Shown here: in pieces, positions 8,968 to 17,324 of the stretch
Layout of the letters: each line of letters opens with the position of its first letter
How positions within the stretch are numbered: the first letter of the stretch is position 1
DNA from: an uncultured Trueperaceae bacterium
GTDB taxonomy: Bacteria > Deinococcota > Deinococci > Deinococcales > Trueperaceae
Assembly: GCA_937873495.1 (NCBI GenBank)
Contig: CALMXZ010000016.1
Location: forward strand, 112,280-176,279
DNA length: 64,000 nucleotides
Reading direction: 5' to 3'
Translations under genes and position numbers: made by a program
The notes under the pieces: model-generated
The model's database searches: none
What the model was told of the DNA's origin: nothing
The model's input: the letters and a program-made list of their open reading frames with translations, nothing else

Positions 8968-9887
8968 CAGAAGAAGCTCGTCTTCTGGGTTCTAACCGTT
9001 GCGACTGTGAATATAAGCGAAGCGATCAGCAGCACGATCCCTATTGCCGACGCGTAACCGAACCTGAAGTAACCGAACGACTCCGTGTATATCTGGACGC
9101 TTAGCGTTTCGGTAGCTCTAGCCGGGCCTCCGCCCGTGAGAACATATATCTGTCCGAACTCTCGAAAAGAGTGAAGGGTGGTGATCAGGATGGAGACGAC
9201 CCTGACGTTGCCGAGTGCCGGCCAGACGATGTGTCTGAACTCCTGCCAAGAGGTCGCGCCATCCACGCGGGCGGCCTCACGCAGTTCTTCAGGAACCGCT
9301 TGAAGGCCGGCGAGATGCGTCAGCATGTTGAAAGGCACGGTCTTCCAGATGGCGGCTAGTATCACCACCACGAACGCCGGCGTCGATTTGAGGAGCCATA
9401 GCACAGGCTGATCGATCAGCCCAAGGCGTCTCATCAGGAAGTTGGTCACCCCGAACGACGCGTCGAACATCCAAACGTAGACGAACCCGGCGACTACGCC
9501 AGGCACCGCCCAAGGCAAGGTAAGCAGCGTCCGGCTTATCCGCGTGAACGCCGAGCGCCGCTCGAGCAACAGGGCGGCGGCCAGCCCGATGCCGTAAGCG
9601 ATGGCAGTGACCGCGGCGGCGTAGATGACCATGACCAGCAACGCATGCCAGAAGTTCCCATCGCCCAGCAGCCTCTGGTAGTGCTGCAGGCCGACGAAGT
9701 CGTTCATCTGCCGTGGTCTAGCTAGGTTGCCGTTGTGCACGCTCAGCCATACGGTCCGAATCACCGGGTACGCCACCATCGCAACGCTGAAGATCGCGGC
9801 TGGAAGCATCAGGCTGTAGCCGAAGGCTAGCCGGCGAGGGAGTCGGGGGCGCCTATTGGGCGCCCCCGTGTTACCGAGTGAGATCAC
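8967..9887 (-). CDS. Carbohydrate ABC transporter permease, MalF type
   Basis: I chose GTG 9887, whose GTGA overlaps the binding-protein stop, giving 306 residues, the family norm; frame upstream of this is noise. About six transmembrane helices are visible, beginning SLMLPAAIFSVAMVAYPVI, and the EAA loop reads EELREAARVDGATSWQEFRHIVWPAL. It pairs with the MalG-type protein downstream. A very stable hairpin (9845-9867) lies within its first codons, 17 nt after the binding-protein stop, and may lower permease expression relative to the binding protein. The alternative start, ATG in the first helix near 9810, has no clear ribosome binding site. Confidence 0.88.
   Translation of the reverse strand: MISLGNTGAPNRRPRLPRRLAFGYSLMLPAAIFSVAMVAYPVIRTVWLSVHNGNLARPRQMNDFVGLQHYQRLLGDGNFWHALLVMVIYAAAVTAIAYGIGLAAALLLERRSAFTRISRTLLTLPWAVPGVVAGFVYVWMFDASFGVTNFLMRRLGLIDQPVLWLLKSTPAFVVVILAAIWKTVPFNMLTHLAGLQAVPEELREAARVDGATSWQEFRHIVWPALGNVRVVSILITTLHSFREFGQIYVLTGGGPARATETLSVQIYTESFGYFRFGYASAIGIVLLIASLIFTVATVRTQKTSFF
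9845..9867 (-). promoter_or_regulatory. Stable hairpin just after the binding-protein stop, inside the permease start region
   Basis: GGGGGCGCC and GGCGCCCCC form a perfect 9-bp stem with a five-base loop. It lies 17 nt past the binding-protein stop codon and within about codons 7-14 of the permease. Similar hairpins between binding-protein and permease genes (as in malE-malF) protect the upstream mRNA from 3' decay and reduce readthrough. There is no U-tract, so it is not a simple terminator. Confidence 0.55.
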
Positions 9888-11140
9888 TCCCTCAGTCGCT
9901 CCATGAGCGCTTGGATCTCGGCCAGCGCGGAGTCCACTGGCTTGGCTCCGTAGAAGACTTCGGCCAAGGCATCGATGACACCCTTGTCGATCTCGTTCTG
10001 AGCAGCCTCGAAGCCCGGGATGAAGTAGTTCAGGCCGGTGCTCTCGACGTCTGCGAAGACCTGGAGCCACGGCCCGTTGCCAAGGGCCGCGGCAGTGAGG
10101 GCCCCTTGCCGAGCGGGAGTGACCCCGGCCAACTCCCCGTACCGTTCCATCCACTCTTGGCTCGTGATCATGTTCAGGAACTCCCAAGCGAGGTCCTTAT
10201 GCTTGGCGTCGCGAGCGATGGCGAAACCGTTCGAGGTTCCGGCGGTCTGGTGTGGGAACGGCATGAGCGCGACACCGATGCTCGGGAGCAAGCTCGGGTT
10301 CTCGCTCCGCACGCTGGTCATGACCCAGGGCCCTTCGATGATCATCGCCGCATGACCCTCCCAGAAGATCTTGCGCGCTTGGACCCTATCTGCACCGTGC
10401 GGTACGAGGTTCTCGTCTATCAGGGCCTTCTCGAGCTCGATGGCCTCGCGATTGGCGGGGTTCATGACATCGATCTCGCCGGCGGGGGTTCCCCAGTTGC
10501 CGCCGAGACCTATCACGAAGTTCTTGAGCCCGTAGATGTTGGCGTTGTTGTCCATCTTCGTCGTAAGCGCGAAACCGAACTGGGTGACGGTCCCATCCGG
10601 GTCCCGTACCGTAAGCGCCCGAGCGGCTTCGAGGAACTCCTCCTTGTTCGTAGGAACCGCAACGCCGGCCTCCTCGAACATGTCGCGGTTGTACATGAGC
10701 GCTATCGGAGAGCCCGAGACCCAGATCCCGAAGGTGTGACCGTACTGGTTGCCGGCATCCCAGAGGTACGGTGCCCACGTGGCCTGTATGTCCGTGGTCG
10801 CCAGGCGGTCATCGAGTTCCTCGAGCCAATCCGCTTCCACTGCCAGGTAATAGAGCTGCGATAGGTACTGGAGTATCTCCGGTGGGTCTCCGGCGGCGAA
10901 CATCCTCGTCAACGAGTCGGCGTAATCAGCGCTCGCCACGGGGATCTTCTCTATCCTGACCCCGGGGTGGGCTGCCTCGAACTCCGCGATCGCCGCTGTG
11001 AAGAACTCGTCGTAACCCGGCTGACCCCACTGCCACGAGGGGAAGCGAAGGGTGATCTGCTCTTGGGCGATCGCCGACGCCGATAACGTCAACATCAGGC
11101 TCAGGCCGACCGTGACGACAAAGCTGCGGATAGGTCTCAC
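9884..11140 (-). CDS. Extracellular solute (sugar)-binding protein of ABC importer
   Basis: This 418-residue protein has a clear signal peptide (about residues 1-25: basic MRPIR, hydrophobic FVVTVGLSLMLTLSA, AIAQ cleavage region) and then the family 1 sugar-binding fold (ITLRFPSWQWGQPGYDEFF, EFEAAHPGVRIEKIPV, MFAAGDPPEI, KEEFLEAARALTV, GPWVMTSV). It starts at GTG 11140, five bases after GGAGGT. It delivers a carbohydrate-like ligand to the MalF/MalG permeases and is the first gene of the operon, directly behind the LacI-operator promoter. The ligand is not identifiable; downstream enzymes point to a C4 acid sugar, a polyol or an acylated derivative. Confidence 0.9.
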   Translation of the reverse strand: MRPIRSFVVTVGLSLMLTLSASAIAQEQITLRFPSWQWGQPGYDEFFTAAIAEFEAAHPGVRIEKIPVASADYADSLTRMFAAGDPPEILQYLSQLYYLAVEADWLEELDDRLATTDIQATWAPYLWDAGNQYGHTFGIWVSGSPIALMYNRDMFEEAGVAVPTNKEEFLEAARALTVRDPDGTVTQFGFALTTKMDNNANIYGLKNFVIGLGGNWGTPAGEIDVMNPANREAIELEKALIDENLVPHGADRVQARKIFWEGHAAMIIEGPWVMTSVRSENPSLLPSIGVALMPFPHQTAGTSNGFAIARDAKHKDLAWEFLNMITSQEWMERYGELAGVTPARQGALTAAALGNGPWLQVFADVESTGLNYFIPGFEAAQNEIDKGVIDALAEVFYGAKPVDSALAEIQALMERLRE

Positions 11141-11522
11141 GACTTACCTCCGATTATTCGTGCGTGCCCAGCCCGCGAGCGAAGCCTTCGGCGGCTCGGT
11201 GGGCCAGGCGATTCCCGCGGATGGGTAGCTAGCTCGGGACTCCCTTCGGGCGCATCCAAAGTCGTGCGGTGGATTCAGCGGCTACACCAGATGCGCTTGA
11301 ATCGTTTCATGAATCGATTCACATAGTCGCTCGCGCCCCGTGCGGTTGTCAAGCGCCACCCGGTTCGTTCATGAACCTGCTCGCTATGCTGGAGCACTCT
11401 CGGAGGCAGCGCGAGCGCCGCGGTCCAGCGCCGCATGTGAGGCACCACCGATCGGTCCTCCGACCGAGGCCCTTAGCGTCGATCCCGTCAGGAAGCCCGG
11501 CACGCCCGAAGCCCGGTACGCC
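11141..11522 (-). promoter_or_regulatory. Promoter and tandem LacI-type operators of the sugar operon
   Basis: This 382-bp gap separates the sugar operon from the GntR/FCD gene. On the minus strand a consensus -35 box TTGACA lies at 11352-11347; the best -10 is weak (GACTAT at 11328-11323, 18-bp spacer). Immediately downstream are two adjacent 12-mers, TGAATCGATTCA (11310-11321, perfect palindrome) and TGAATCGTTTCA (11298-11309). Both fit the LacI-family core AANCGNTT, so a repressor would block initiation. A further palindrome GTTCATGAAC lies at 11367-11376. The ribosome binding site GGAGGT precedes GTG 11140. I see no gene in this gap. Confidence 0.7.
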
Positions 11523-12272
11523 CTAACCTCCAGCCACCACCTGGCCGATCAGCGGTTCTCCCTCGGCCCGTCCGCCACCACCACCCCGCAACACCCGATC
11601 CACATGCCGCCAAGCCTTCTCCGCATGGTCGGCGCATAGGACTTGCATCCGCTCCCCATCGCGCTTGCGCAGCGCCTCCAGCATCTCGGCATGCTCGAGC
11701 AAGCTGCTCTCGATGCGGTCCTCCGTCTGCCAGACGTAGAAGCGCACGAGGCTGACGCTCGTCCACACTTCCTCGATCTTGTGGAGGAGCAGCGCGTTGT
11801 GGGCGGACACCGCGATGGCCCGGTGGAACCGCGTGTTGTTCCTCATGATGTCGTCCCTGACGTTCTGGTCGGACGCCTGAAGGCGTGACAGGCGCTCGAT
11901 GATCTTGAAGTGCGCCTCCACCAGCCGGAGTTCGTCCTTGGTCGCCCGCTCGGCCGCGAGCTTACCCGCCAGTCCCTCTAGGGCCGAGCGCACCTCGTAG
12001 ACGTCGCGCGCGAAGTCCAGGTCGACCTTGCGAACGAAGACGCCGCGGTACGGGATGGTGGTCGCCAGCTGACGCGCTACGAGCTGGTTCAAGGCCTCCC
12101 GCAGCGGCGTCCTGCTGACCCCGTAGCGTTCGGCCAGGTCGCGCTCGACCAGCTTCGTGCCCGGCGCCAGGCGCCCCGTGAGGATGTCGTCCTTGAGCCG
12201 TTCGACGACCCACTCGGCCGTAGTGCGGGCAAGCGCGTCCTCCTCGCGACCGGAACCGACCGTGTGTCTCAT
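11523..12272 (-). CDS. GntR-family regulator, FadR/FCD type
   Basis: The 249-residue protein has a GntR winged helix (about residues 18-80: VVERLKDDILTGRLAPGTKL, YGVSRTPLREALNQLVARQL, IPYRGVFVRKV) and an all-helical FCD ligand domain (about 90-225) with the metal-binding pattern DDIMRNNTRFHRAI and later histidines. FCD regulators commonly bind organic acids or amino acids and repress at TNGTnnnACNA-like sites. It is last in the peptide operon, after the MmgE/PrpD gene. A TGGTATACCA palindrome at the operon promoter (20093-20102) is a good candidate operator. A glycine-rich tail (residues 230-236) is probably disordered. Confidence 0.9.
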   Translation of the reverse strand: MRHTVGSGREEDALARTTAEWVVERLKDDILTGRLAPGTKLVERDLAERYGVSRTPLREALNQLVARQLATTIPYRGVFVRKVDLDFARDVYEVRSALEGLAGKLAAERATKDELRLVEAHFKIIERLSRLQASDQNVRDDIMRNNTRFHRAIAVSAHNALLLHKIEEVWTSVSLVRFYVWQTEDRIESSLLEHAEMLEALRKRDGERMQVLCADHAEKAWRHVDRVLRGGGGGRAEGEPLIGQVVAGG

Positions 12273-12371
12273 TCGCCCGTCAGGTTAGCATCGCGCTTCT
12301 CGAATATCCCCGCCGCGCAACGACCGGAGGCGACCAGGCAGGCCCGGCGCGGGGGCGGAGCAGCCCGCCGG

Positions 12372-13721
12372 TCATAACGTGAGGAGCGGCCGCAGCCTCC
12401 GAACGTCGTCGAGGTTCGGCAGGTCGAGCACCGCGCGCACCAGCTCCGCACAGCGCTGCTCGCCGAGGAGCGGCACGAGCAGGTCCTCCGCCTTCTTCAC
12501 CACCTCGTCCTCCGGCATCGGGTTGTCGTAGGTCCCCCTGACAGCGCGCGTGTGATGCCTCAGGTTCGTCCCGTCTTCGAGGTCGATCTCGACTATCCCC
12601 TGGCGCGGCGGGTCCGTGTTGTCGAGGCTCGCGTCGCCGATCAGCCGGATGCGCTTCTTCAGCTCCACCACGTCCGGCGCGGCCATCCTCGCGTAGTCCT
12701 GCGAGGCGGTGAAGGCCAGGCCGCCGTCCAGCAGCGTAACGGCCATGATGTGCTGCAGGTTGATGTCCGGCATGTGCCTGTCGTCGACCGTCTCGGCGCC
12801 ACCGGTCGGCAACCTGACCGTGAGCCGCTCGATCCGTTCCGGGGAGAGGTCGTGCTCGGCCATGAGCGCGGTCAACGAATCCACCGCCGCCTGGATCGGC
12901 GAGCCGACCGGCCAGCGCTTGATGTTGGTGCGCATGATCTCGTGATCGGTGCCGAGCCCGCGCGTCAGCTCGCCCGGCGCGCCTTCCGGCGAGAACGCGC
13001 CCATGAAGTTCGTCGGCCCGTCGAACACGTCGGCCACGCCCGTGAAACCGTTGAGCACCATGTCGACGGCGCTGGTGCCGGCGCGCACGGGCATGCCGGC
13101 GAACACGAACGCCTTCTCGACGTGCTCGAGGTCCCGCCGCCAGCTCGCGAGCCCTGACGCCTGCTGGGCCGTGTAGGACAGGGCGTACCTCACGGAGTCG
13201 AAGCCCAGCCTGGTCAGGGCCGCCGCCGCCGCCATCGCCCCGAACGCGCCGCTGATGCTGTAGGTGCTGCGTTGGGTGCGCTCGAGCACGGGTACCGTTA
13301 TGGCCAGGTTGACGCGGGTGCAGACGTCGTAACCGAGCACCACGGCCCTGATGAGGTCCTCGCCGCTCGCGCGCGTCCAGTCGGCCGTCGTGAGGGCGGC
13401 AGGCACGATCGAGCAGCCGGGGTGAGTCAGTGACGGGGCGTGCGAGTCGTCCGTCTCGTCGGCATGGGCAAGGAGCGCGTTCACGAAGGCCGCCGTGAGG
13501 TACCCGGCGCTCGCGCCGCTACCCAACACGAAAGCTTCGGGCGGCCCGCCAAGGCGCTCGGCGTAGGCCAAAGCCCGCTCGCCGGGGAGCAGCCGGGTAC
13601 CGGAGAGCATCGCCGCGACGGTGTCGAGCACGTGATGCTTCGCCTTCAACACCACGGCGGTCGGCAGGGGCTTGCTGAGCGCCGATGAGATGTACTCGGC
13701 CAGGGCGTCCGTGATCACCAT
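12372..13721 (-). CDS. MmgE/PrpD family protein
   Basis: This 449-residue cytoplasmic protein is full length for the MmgE/PrpD family, which includes 2-methylcitrate dehydratase, cis-aconitate decarboxylase and iminodisuccinate epimerase. Visible landmarks are KAKHHVLDTVAAMLSG near the N-terminus, FVNALLAHADETDDSHAPSL (the HADETDD region typical of the active site), HPGCSIVPAAL and the C-terminal lid with MPEDEVVKKAEDLL. Its ATG overlaps the gamma-glutamyltransferase stop (ATGA). The family is too broad to assign a reaction; a dehydratase or epimerase acting on an acid released from imported peptides is plausible. Confidence 0.85.
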   Translation of the reverse strand: MVITDALAEYISSALSKPLPTAVVLKAKHHVLDTVAAMLSGTRLLPGERALAYAERLGGPPEAFVLGSGASAGYLTAAFVNALLAHADETDDSHAPSLTHPGCSIVPAALTTADWTRASGEDLIRAVVLGYDVCTRVNLAITVPVLERTQRSTYSISGAFGAMAAAAALTRLGFDSVRYALSYTAQQASGLASWRRDLEHVEKAFVFAGMPVRAGTSAVDMVLNGFTGVADVFDGPTNFMGAFSPEGAPGELTRGLGTDHEIMRTNIKRWPVGSPIQAAVDSLTALMAEHDLSPERIERLTVRLPTGGAETVDDRHMPDINLQHIMAVTLLDGGLAFTASQDYARMAAPDVVELKKRIRLIGDASLDNTDPPRQGIVEIDLEDGTNLRHHTRAVRGTYDNPMPEDEVVKKAEDLLVPLLGEQRCAELVRAVLDLPNLDDVRRLRPLLTL

Positions 13722-15469
13722 CAGTAACCTCGCACGCCGCTGTGGCTCCTCGGCTCGGACCCGCCGACGTAGAGGCCCGCGGTCCGGTCGACCTTGAGGA
13801 CCTGCATGCGGGAGTAGACCTCCTGGTACATGGGCGACACGTCGAGCTCGTGGCCGCGGGCGCGCAGGTCGTCGAGCGTAGCGTCGCCGACGCCGTCCTC
13901 GATCCTCACCTGCATGTCGTGCGCCTCACAGTGCATGCGCGGCGCGTCGAGCGCCGCCTGCGGCCCGAGGCCGAAATCGATCATCTGGATGAGTGCCCAG
14001 ACGGTGCCGGTGATGATCCGCCGACCGCCAGGAGCCGAGAGGGCGTACACGGGCTCACCGTCCTTGAAGACGAGTGTCGGCCCGCTGTTGCGCAGGATGC
14101 GCTTGAACGGCGCGATCGACAGGGCGTGCCCTGGCGCCGGGTTGGCCCCCTCCATCGAGTTGTTGAGCTGGAACCCGAGGCCCGGTACCACCACCTTGCA
14201 GTTGGAGAAGTTGGAGGAGGTTATGAGCATCAGGTTGCCGGCGGAGTCACCGGCCACCATGAACGTGGTGTCGGAGTCGGGCTCCTTACCGGTGCCGCCA
14301 CCCGTGATGGCCGCAAGGTCGACGCCGAACTCCTCGTAGAGCTTCGACCCGCTGGCCTGGTGCCGCCATGGGTTGCCCGGCCTGTGCAGCTTCGCCCGCC
14401 GCCGATCGATCAGCTTCGCCCGCTGGCGCGCGTAGCTCTTCGACATCAGGCCGTCGTACGGCACCGGCACCTGGTCGCGGTCGCTCACGTAAGCGTAGCG
14501 ATCCGAGAACGCGAGCTTCATGGCTTCCGCGACGACGTGGATCAGGTCCGCGCTCAGGTAGCCCAGCGACCTGAGGTCGAAGTTCTCCAGGATGTTCATG
14601 ATCGCGGCGATGGTGGAGCCGTTCGCGCAGTTGGCGTAGCCGTGGATCTCGTAGCCTCGGTAGGTCGTCACGCTCAAGGGTCCGGACTCGACCTTGTACG
14701 ACGTGAAGTCGACGTCGCTGAGGATCCCGCCGTGCTCAGCGACCCAGGAGACGATCTGCCTGGAGACGTCGCCGCCGTAGAAGAGGCCGGGGCCTTCGGC
14801 GGCGAGGCGACGCATCGTCTTGGCCATGTCGCGCTGCACGATGAGTTCGCCCGGCACGAGCTCCCGCCCGTCCGGGAAGAAGGTGGCCTCGAACGGTTCG
14901 ATCAGGGCGGGGTCGCCGTGCTCGAGCAGCAACGCCCGGGTAGCGTTCATGCGCCGCGTGTAGATCTCGTCGGCGACGAACCCCTCCTCCGCGACCTTGA
15001 TGGCGGGGGCGAGCACCTGCTCCCACGACCACGTCCCGAAGCGCTCCTGCACGTAGTGGTACTGCGCCACCGTCGTTGGCGCGTACATGGCGCGGAAGCC
15101 GAGGGCGTTCGCGTCGTCCTTCACCTTGACGCGGTCGACGTCGCCGTAGAACTCCGGCACCTCGAGCAGCTCGTCCTTGAACATGTCGGCGTGGGCCTTG
15201 GCCGGCGCCTTGCTGGAGGCGTCGATGCCGACCACCTCGCCGGAGGTGCCGTCGTAGAACGCCATGTGCCCCCCGTGGCCGCCCAGACCGCACGAGAAGG
15301 GCTCGTACACCATCATCAGGAACCCCGTCACGACGGCGGCGTCGACGGCGTTGCCGCCCTGCTTCATCACCTCGACGCCCCAATCGGCGGCACGCTCGTC
15401 GCACGCCGCCACGATCGCGTCGCGGGCGACTACTTCCTTCTTCGGGTAGGGGGCTTCGGCCGTCTTCAC
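13721..15469 (-). CDS. Gamma-glutamyltransferase family protein without signal peptide
   Basis: I start it at GTG 15469, five bases after GGAGAG; a longer frame to 15511 would overlap the upstream permease. The 582-residue protein has the GGT features MKQGGNAVDAAVVTGFLM, GLGGHGGHMAFYDG, YGGDVSRQIV and, before the small subunit, DSDTTFMVAGD with Thr401 as the expected autocatalytic nucleophile (first Thr of the TT pair). GGRRIITGTVWALIQMIDFG and APRMHCEAH close the active site. No signal peptide is visible, unlike most GGTs and unlike the second GGT in this window. Lying between a dipeptide importer and a PrpD-like gene, it may cleave imported gamma-glutamyl compounds inside the cell. Confidence 0.88.
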   Translation of the reverse strand: MKTAEAPYPKKEVVARDAIVAACDERAADWGVEVMKQGGNAVDAAVVTGFLMMVYEPFSCGLGGHGGHMAFYDGTSGEVVGIDASSKAPAKAHADMFKDELLEVPEFYGDVDRVKVKDDANALGFRAMYAPTTVAQYHYVQERFGTWSWEQVLAPAIKVAEEGFVADEIYTRRMNATRALLLEHGDPALIEPFEATFFPDGRELVPGELIVQRDMAKTMRRLAAEGPGLFYGGDVSRQIVSWVAEHGGILSDVDFTSYKVESGPLSVTTYRGYEIHGYANCANGSTIAAIMNILENFDLRSLGYLSADLIHVVAEAMKLAFSDRYAYVSDRDQVPVPYDGLMSKSYARQRAKLIDRRRAKLHRPGNPWRHQASGSKLYEEFGVDLAAITGGGTGKEPDSDTTFMVAGDSAGNLMLITSSNFSNCKVVVPGLGFQLNNSMEGANPAPGHALSIAPFKRILRNSGPTLVFKDGEPVYALSAPGGRRIITGTVWALIQMIDFGLGPQAALDAPRMHCEAHDMQVRIEDGVGDATLDDLRARGHELDVSPMYQEVYSRMQVLKVDRTAGLYVGGSEPRSHSGVRGY

Positions 15470-15479
15470 GCTATCTCTC

Positions 15480-16379
15480 CTAGTCGTAGGTCCTGGGGTC
15501 GAAGTTGTCACGCAGCCAGTTACCCAGGAACAACAGGCTCAGCGTCAGTAGGGAGATCGCGAGGCCCGGCAGCGTCGCCAACCACCAGGAGCTGGTGATG
15601 AAGCGGCGGCCGTCGGAGAGCATCTGCCCCCAGGTGACCGCGGGCGGTTGGACGCCGAAGCCGAGGAAGCTGAGGCTGGCCTCGAGGATGATCATGCTCG
15701 CCACTTTCAAGGTGCCGACGACGATGATGGAGCCGAGCACGTTGGGCAGCACGTGCTTGATGAGCACCAGCGGGGTGCGTTGTCCGAGCCCGATGGACGC
15801 CTCGACGTACTCGCGGTTGCGGATGGAGAGCACCTCGCCTCTCACCACCCTGGCCGACGTGATCCAGCCGAACAGCCCCATCACGAGGATCAGGAGCCAC
15901 AGGCTCGGGCCGAACACACCCAAGATGGTGATGTAGAGGATGCTGCTCGGGATGCTGATGATCACCTCTGTGATGCGGGTGACGATGGCATCTACCCTGC
16001 CCCCGAAGTACCCGGCGCACAGGCCGAGCGTCACCCCGATCACGAGCGCCAGGCCCGTCCCGAATACCCCGACGGCCAACGCCACCCGAGATCCGTAGAT
16101 GAGCCGACTCAGGATGTCGCGCCCCAACTGATCCGTACCCAACAGGTAGCGGGTGTCGCCGGCCTTGTCCCACACCGGCGGCGTGAACCGGTCACCGAGG
16201 TTCTGCTGCCTAGGGTTGTGCGGGGCGACGAGCGGTGCGAAGAGCGCGACCAAGACGAACAGTACGAGCACGGCCGCCCCGAACAGGGCCGGCGGGTTCC
16301 GCAGGAGTTCGCGCCCCGCGCGTCGTAGGCCCGGCGCGCGTTTCGCGGCCCGATCCTCCCCTAGGCTCGCGGTCGTCAC
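15480..16379 (-). CDS. Dipeptide/oligopeptide ABC transporter permease, DppC type
   Basis: GTG 16379 overlaps the DppB stop (GTGA) and gives 299 residues, the usual length; longer frame upstream is noise. After a basic, soluble N-terminus comes helix 1 (LFGAAVLVLFVLVALFAPLVAP), the DppC motif YLLGTDQLGRDILSRLIYGSR, and the EAA loop REYVEASIGLGQRTPLVLIKHVLPN. SLSFLGFGVQPPAVTWGQML is the usual C-terminal signature. About six transmembrane helices. It pairs with the DppB gene upstream. No DppD or DppF ATPase follows; the next gene is gamma-glutamyltransferase. Confidence 0.92.
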   Translation of the reverse strand: MTTASLGEDRAAKRAPGLRRAGRELLRNPPALFGAAVLVLFVLVALFAPLVAPHNPRQQNLGDRFTPPVWDKAGDTRYLLGTDQLGRDILSRLIYGSRVALAVGVFGTGLALVIGVTLGLCAGYFGGRVDAIVTRITEVIISIPSSILYITILGVFGPSLWLLILVMGLFGWITSARVVRGEVLSIRNREYVEASIGLGQRTPLVLIKHVLPNVLGSIIVVGTLKVASMIILEASLSFLGFGVQPPAVTWGQMLSDGRRFITSSWWLATLPGLAISLLTLSLLFLGNWLRDNFDPRTYD

Positions 16380-17314
16380 CGGTACGTGATCCTTGGATCG
16401 ACGAGGACGTACACGAGGTCGACGAACAAGTTCCCGAGGATGGCAAGGAACGCGGTGAACACGACGATGGCTTGGACGATCGCCATGTCGCGCCCGTTGA
16501 TCGCGGTTATGAACAAGAGGCCCATGCCGGGCCAAGCGAAGATACTCTCGGTCACGACAGATCCGGACAGCAGACCGGGGACGGACAGACCGAGGACCGT
16601 TATGTAAGAGATAGCGGCGTTGCGTAGGCCGTGTTTGAAGAGGACCGAACGCGCAGAGAGACCCTTGGCCCTGGCCGTCCTGATGTAGTCGAGGCTCATG
16701 ACCTCGATCAGGTTGCCTCGCAGCAACCTCATCAGCAGCGCCGACATGCCCGTGCCAAGCGTGAAGGCGGGCAACACCAGGTGCCGCCACGTGCCTGAGC
16801 CGGATACCGGCAGGACCCTGAGGTTGACGGAGAACAAGAGGATCAGCATGATGCCGAGCCAGAAGTTGGGAACCGCCTCCCCGACGACTGCGTAGAAGCT
16901 GGCGAAGGTGTCAGGGAAGCGGTTGCGGAAGCGGGCCGCGATCAGCCCCGCCGGCAGACTGATGAGGATGCCTATCAGCAGCGCGGCGCCTCCCAGCGCG
17001 GCTGTCGCCGGTAGGCGCCGGATCACCAGAGGAAGCGCGGGTTGGTTCTGGTAGATGAACGAACGGCCGAAGTCTCCGTGCAGAGCGTCCCTGAGGAAGT
17101 AGATGTACTGGAGCGGCAGCGGCTGGTCGAGCCCGAGCCGCGCTCTCAAGGCGGCGACCTGGTCGTTCCCTACTTGGCCTACCACCATGTCGTCGTCCCC
17201 AAGGTAGATGGCGAGCGGATCGCCGGAGAACCTGACCACGATGAAGAGGAGCAAGGTTATCCCCACGATGGTGGGGATAACCTGTAAGAGTCGCCTGAGA
17301 ACGTACCCGAACAC
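16376..17314 (-). CDS. Dipeptide/oligopeptide ABC transporter permease, DppB type
   Basis: The 312-residue inner-membrane protein starts MFGYVLRRLLQVIPTIVGITLLLF, a classical DppB opening, followed by the long periplasmic loop (LGLDQPLPLQYIYFLRDALHGDFGRS) and the EAA region DYIRTARAKGLSARSVLFKHGLRN. VVTESIFAWPGMGLLF and the closing DPRITYR are also family signatures. It forms the translocation channel with DppC. It is co-transcribed after the binding-protein gene with a 10-nt gap. Confidence 0.93.
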   Translation of the reverse strand: MFGYVLRRLLQVIPTIVGITLLLFIVVRFSGDPLAIYLGDDDMVVGQVGNDQVAALRARLGLDQPLPLQYIYFLRDALHGDFGRSFIYQNQPALPLVIRRLPATAALGGAALLIGILISLPAGLIAARFRNRFPDTFASFYAVVGEAVPNFWLGIMLILLFSVNLRVLPVSGSGTWRHLVLPAFTLGTGMSALLMRLLRGNLIEVMSLDYIRTARAKGLSARSVLFKHGLRNAAISYITVLGLSVPGLLSGSVVTESIFAWPGMGLLFITAINGRDMAIVQAIVVFTAFLAILGNLFVDLVYVLVDPRITYR

Positions 17315-17324
17315 CGTCGATCGA

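Noticed and set aside
13742..15598. 618-codon plus-strand frame opposite the gamma-glutamyltransferase
   Set aside because: It is the antisense frame of a well-supported gene, with His/Arg/Val-rich composition typical of high-GC shadows and no motif.
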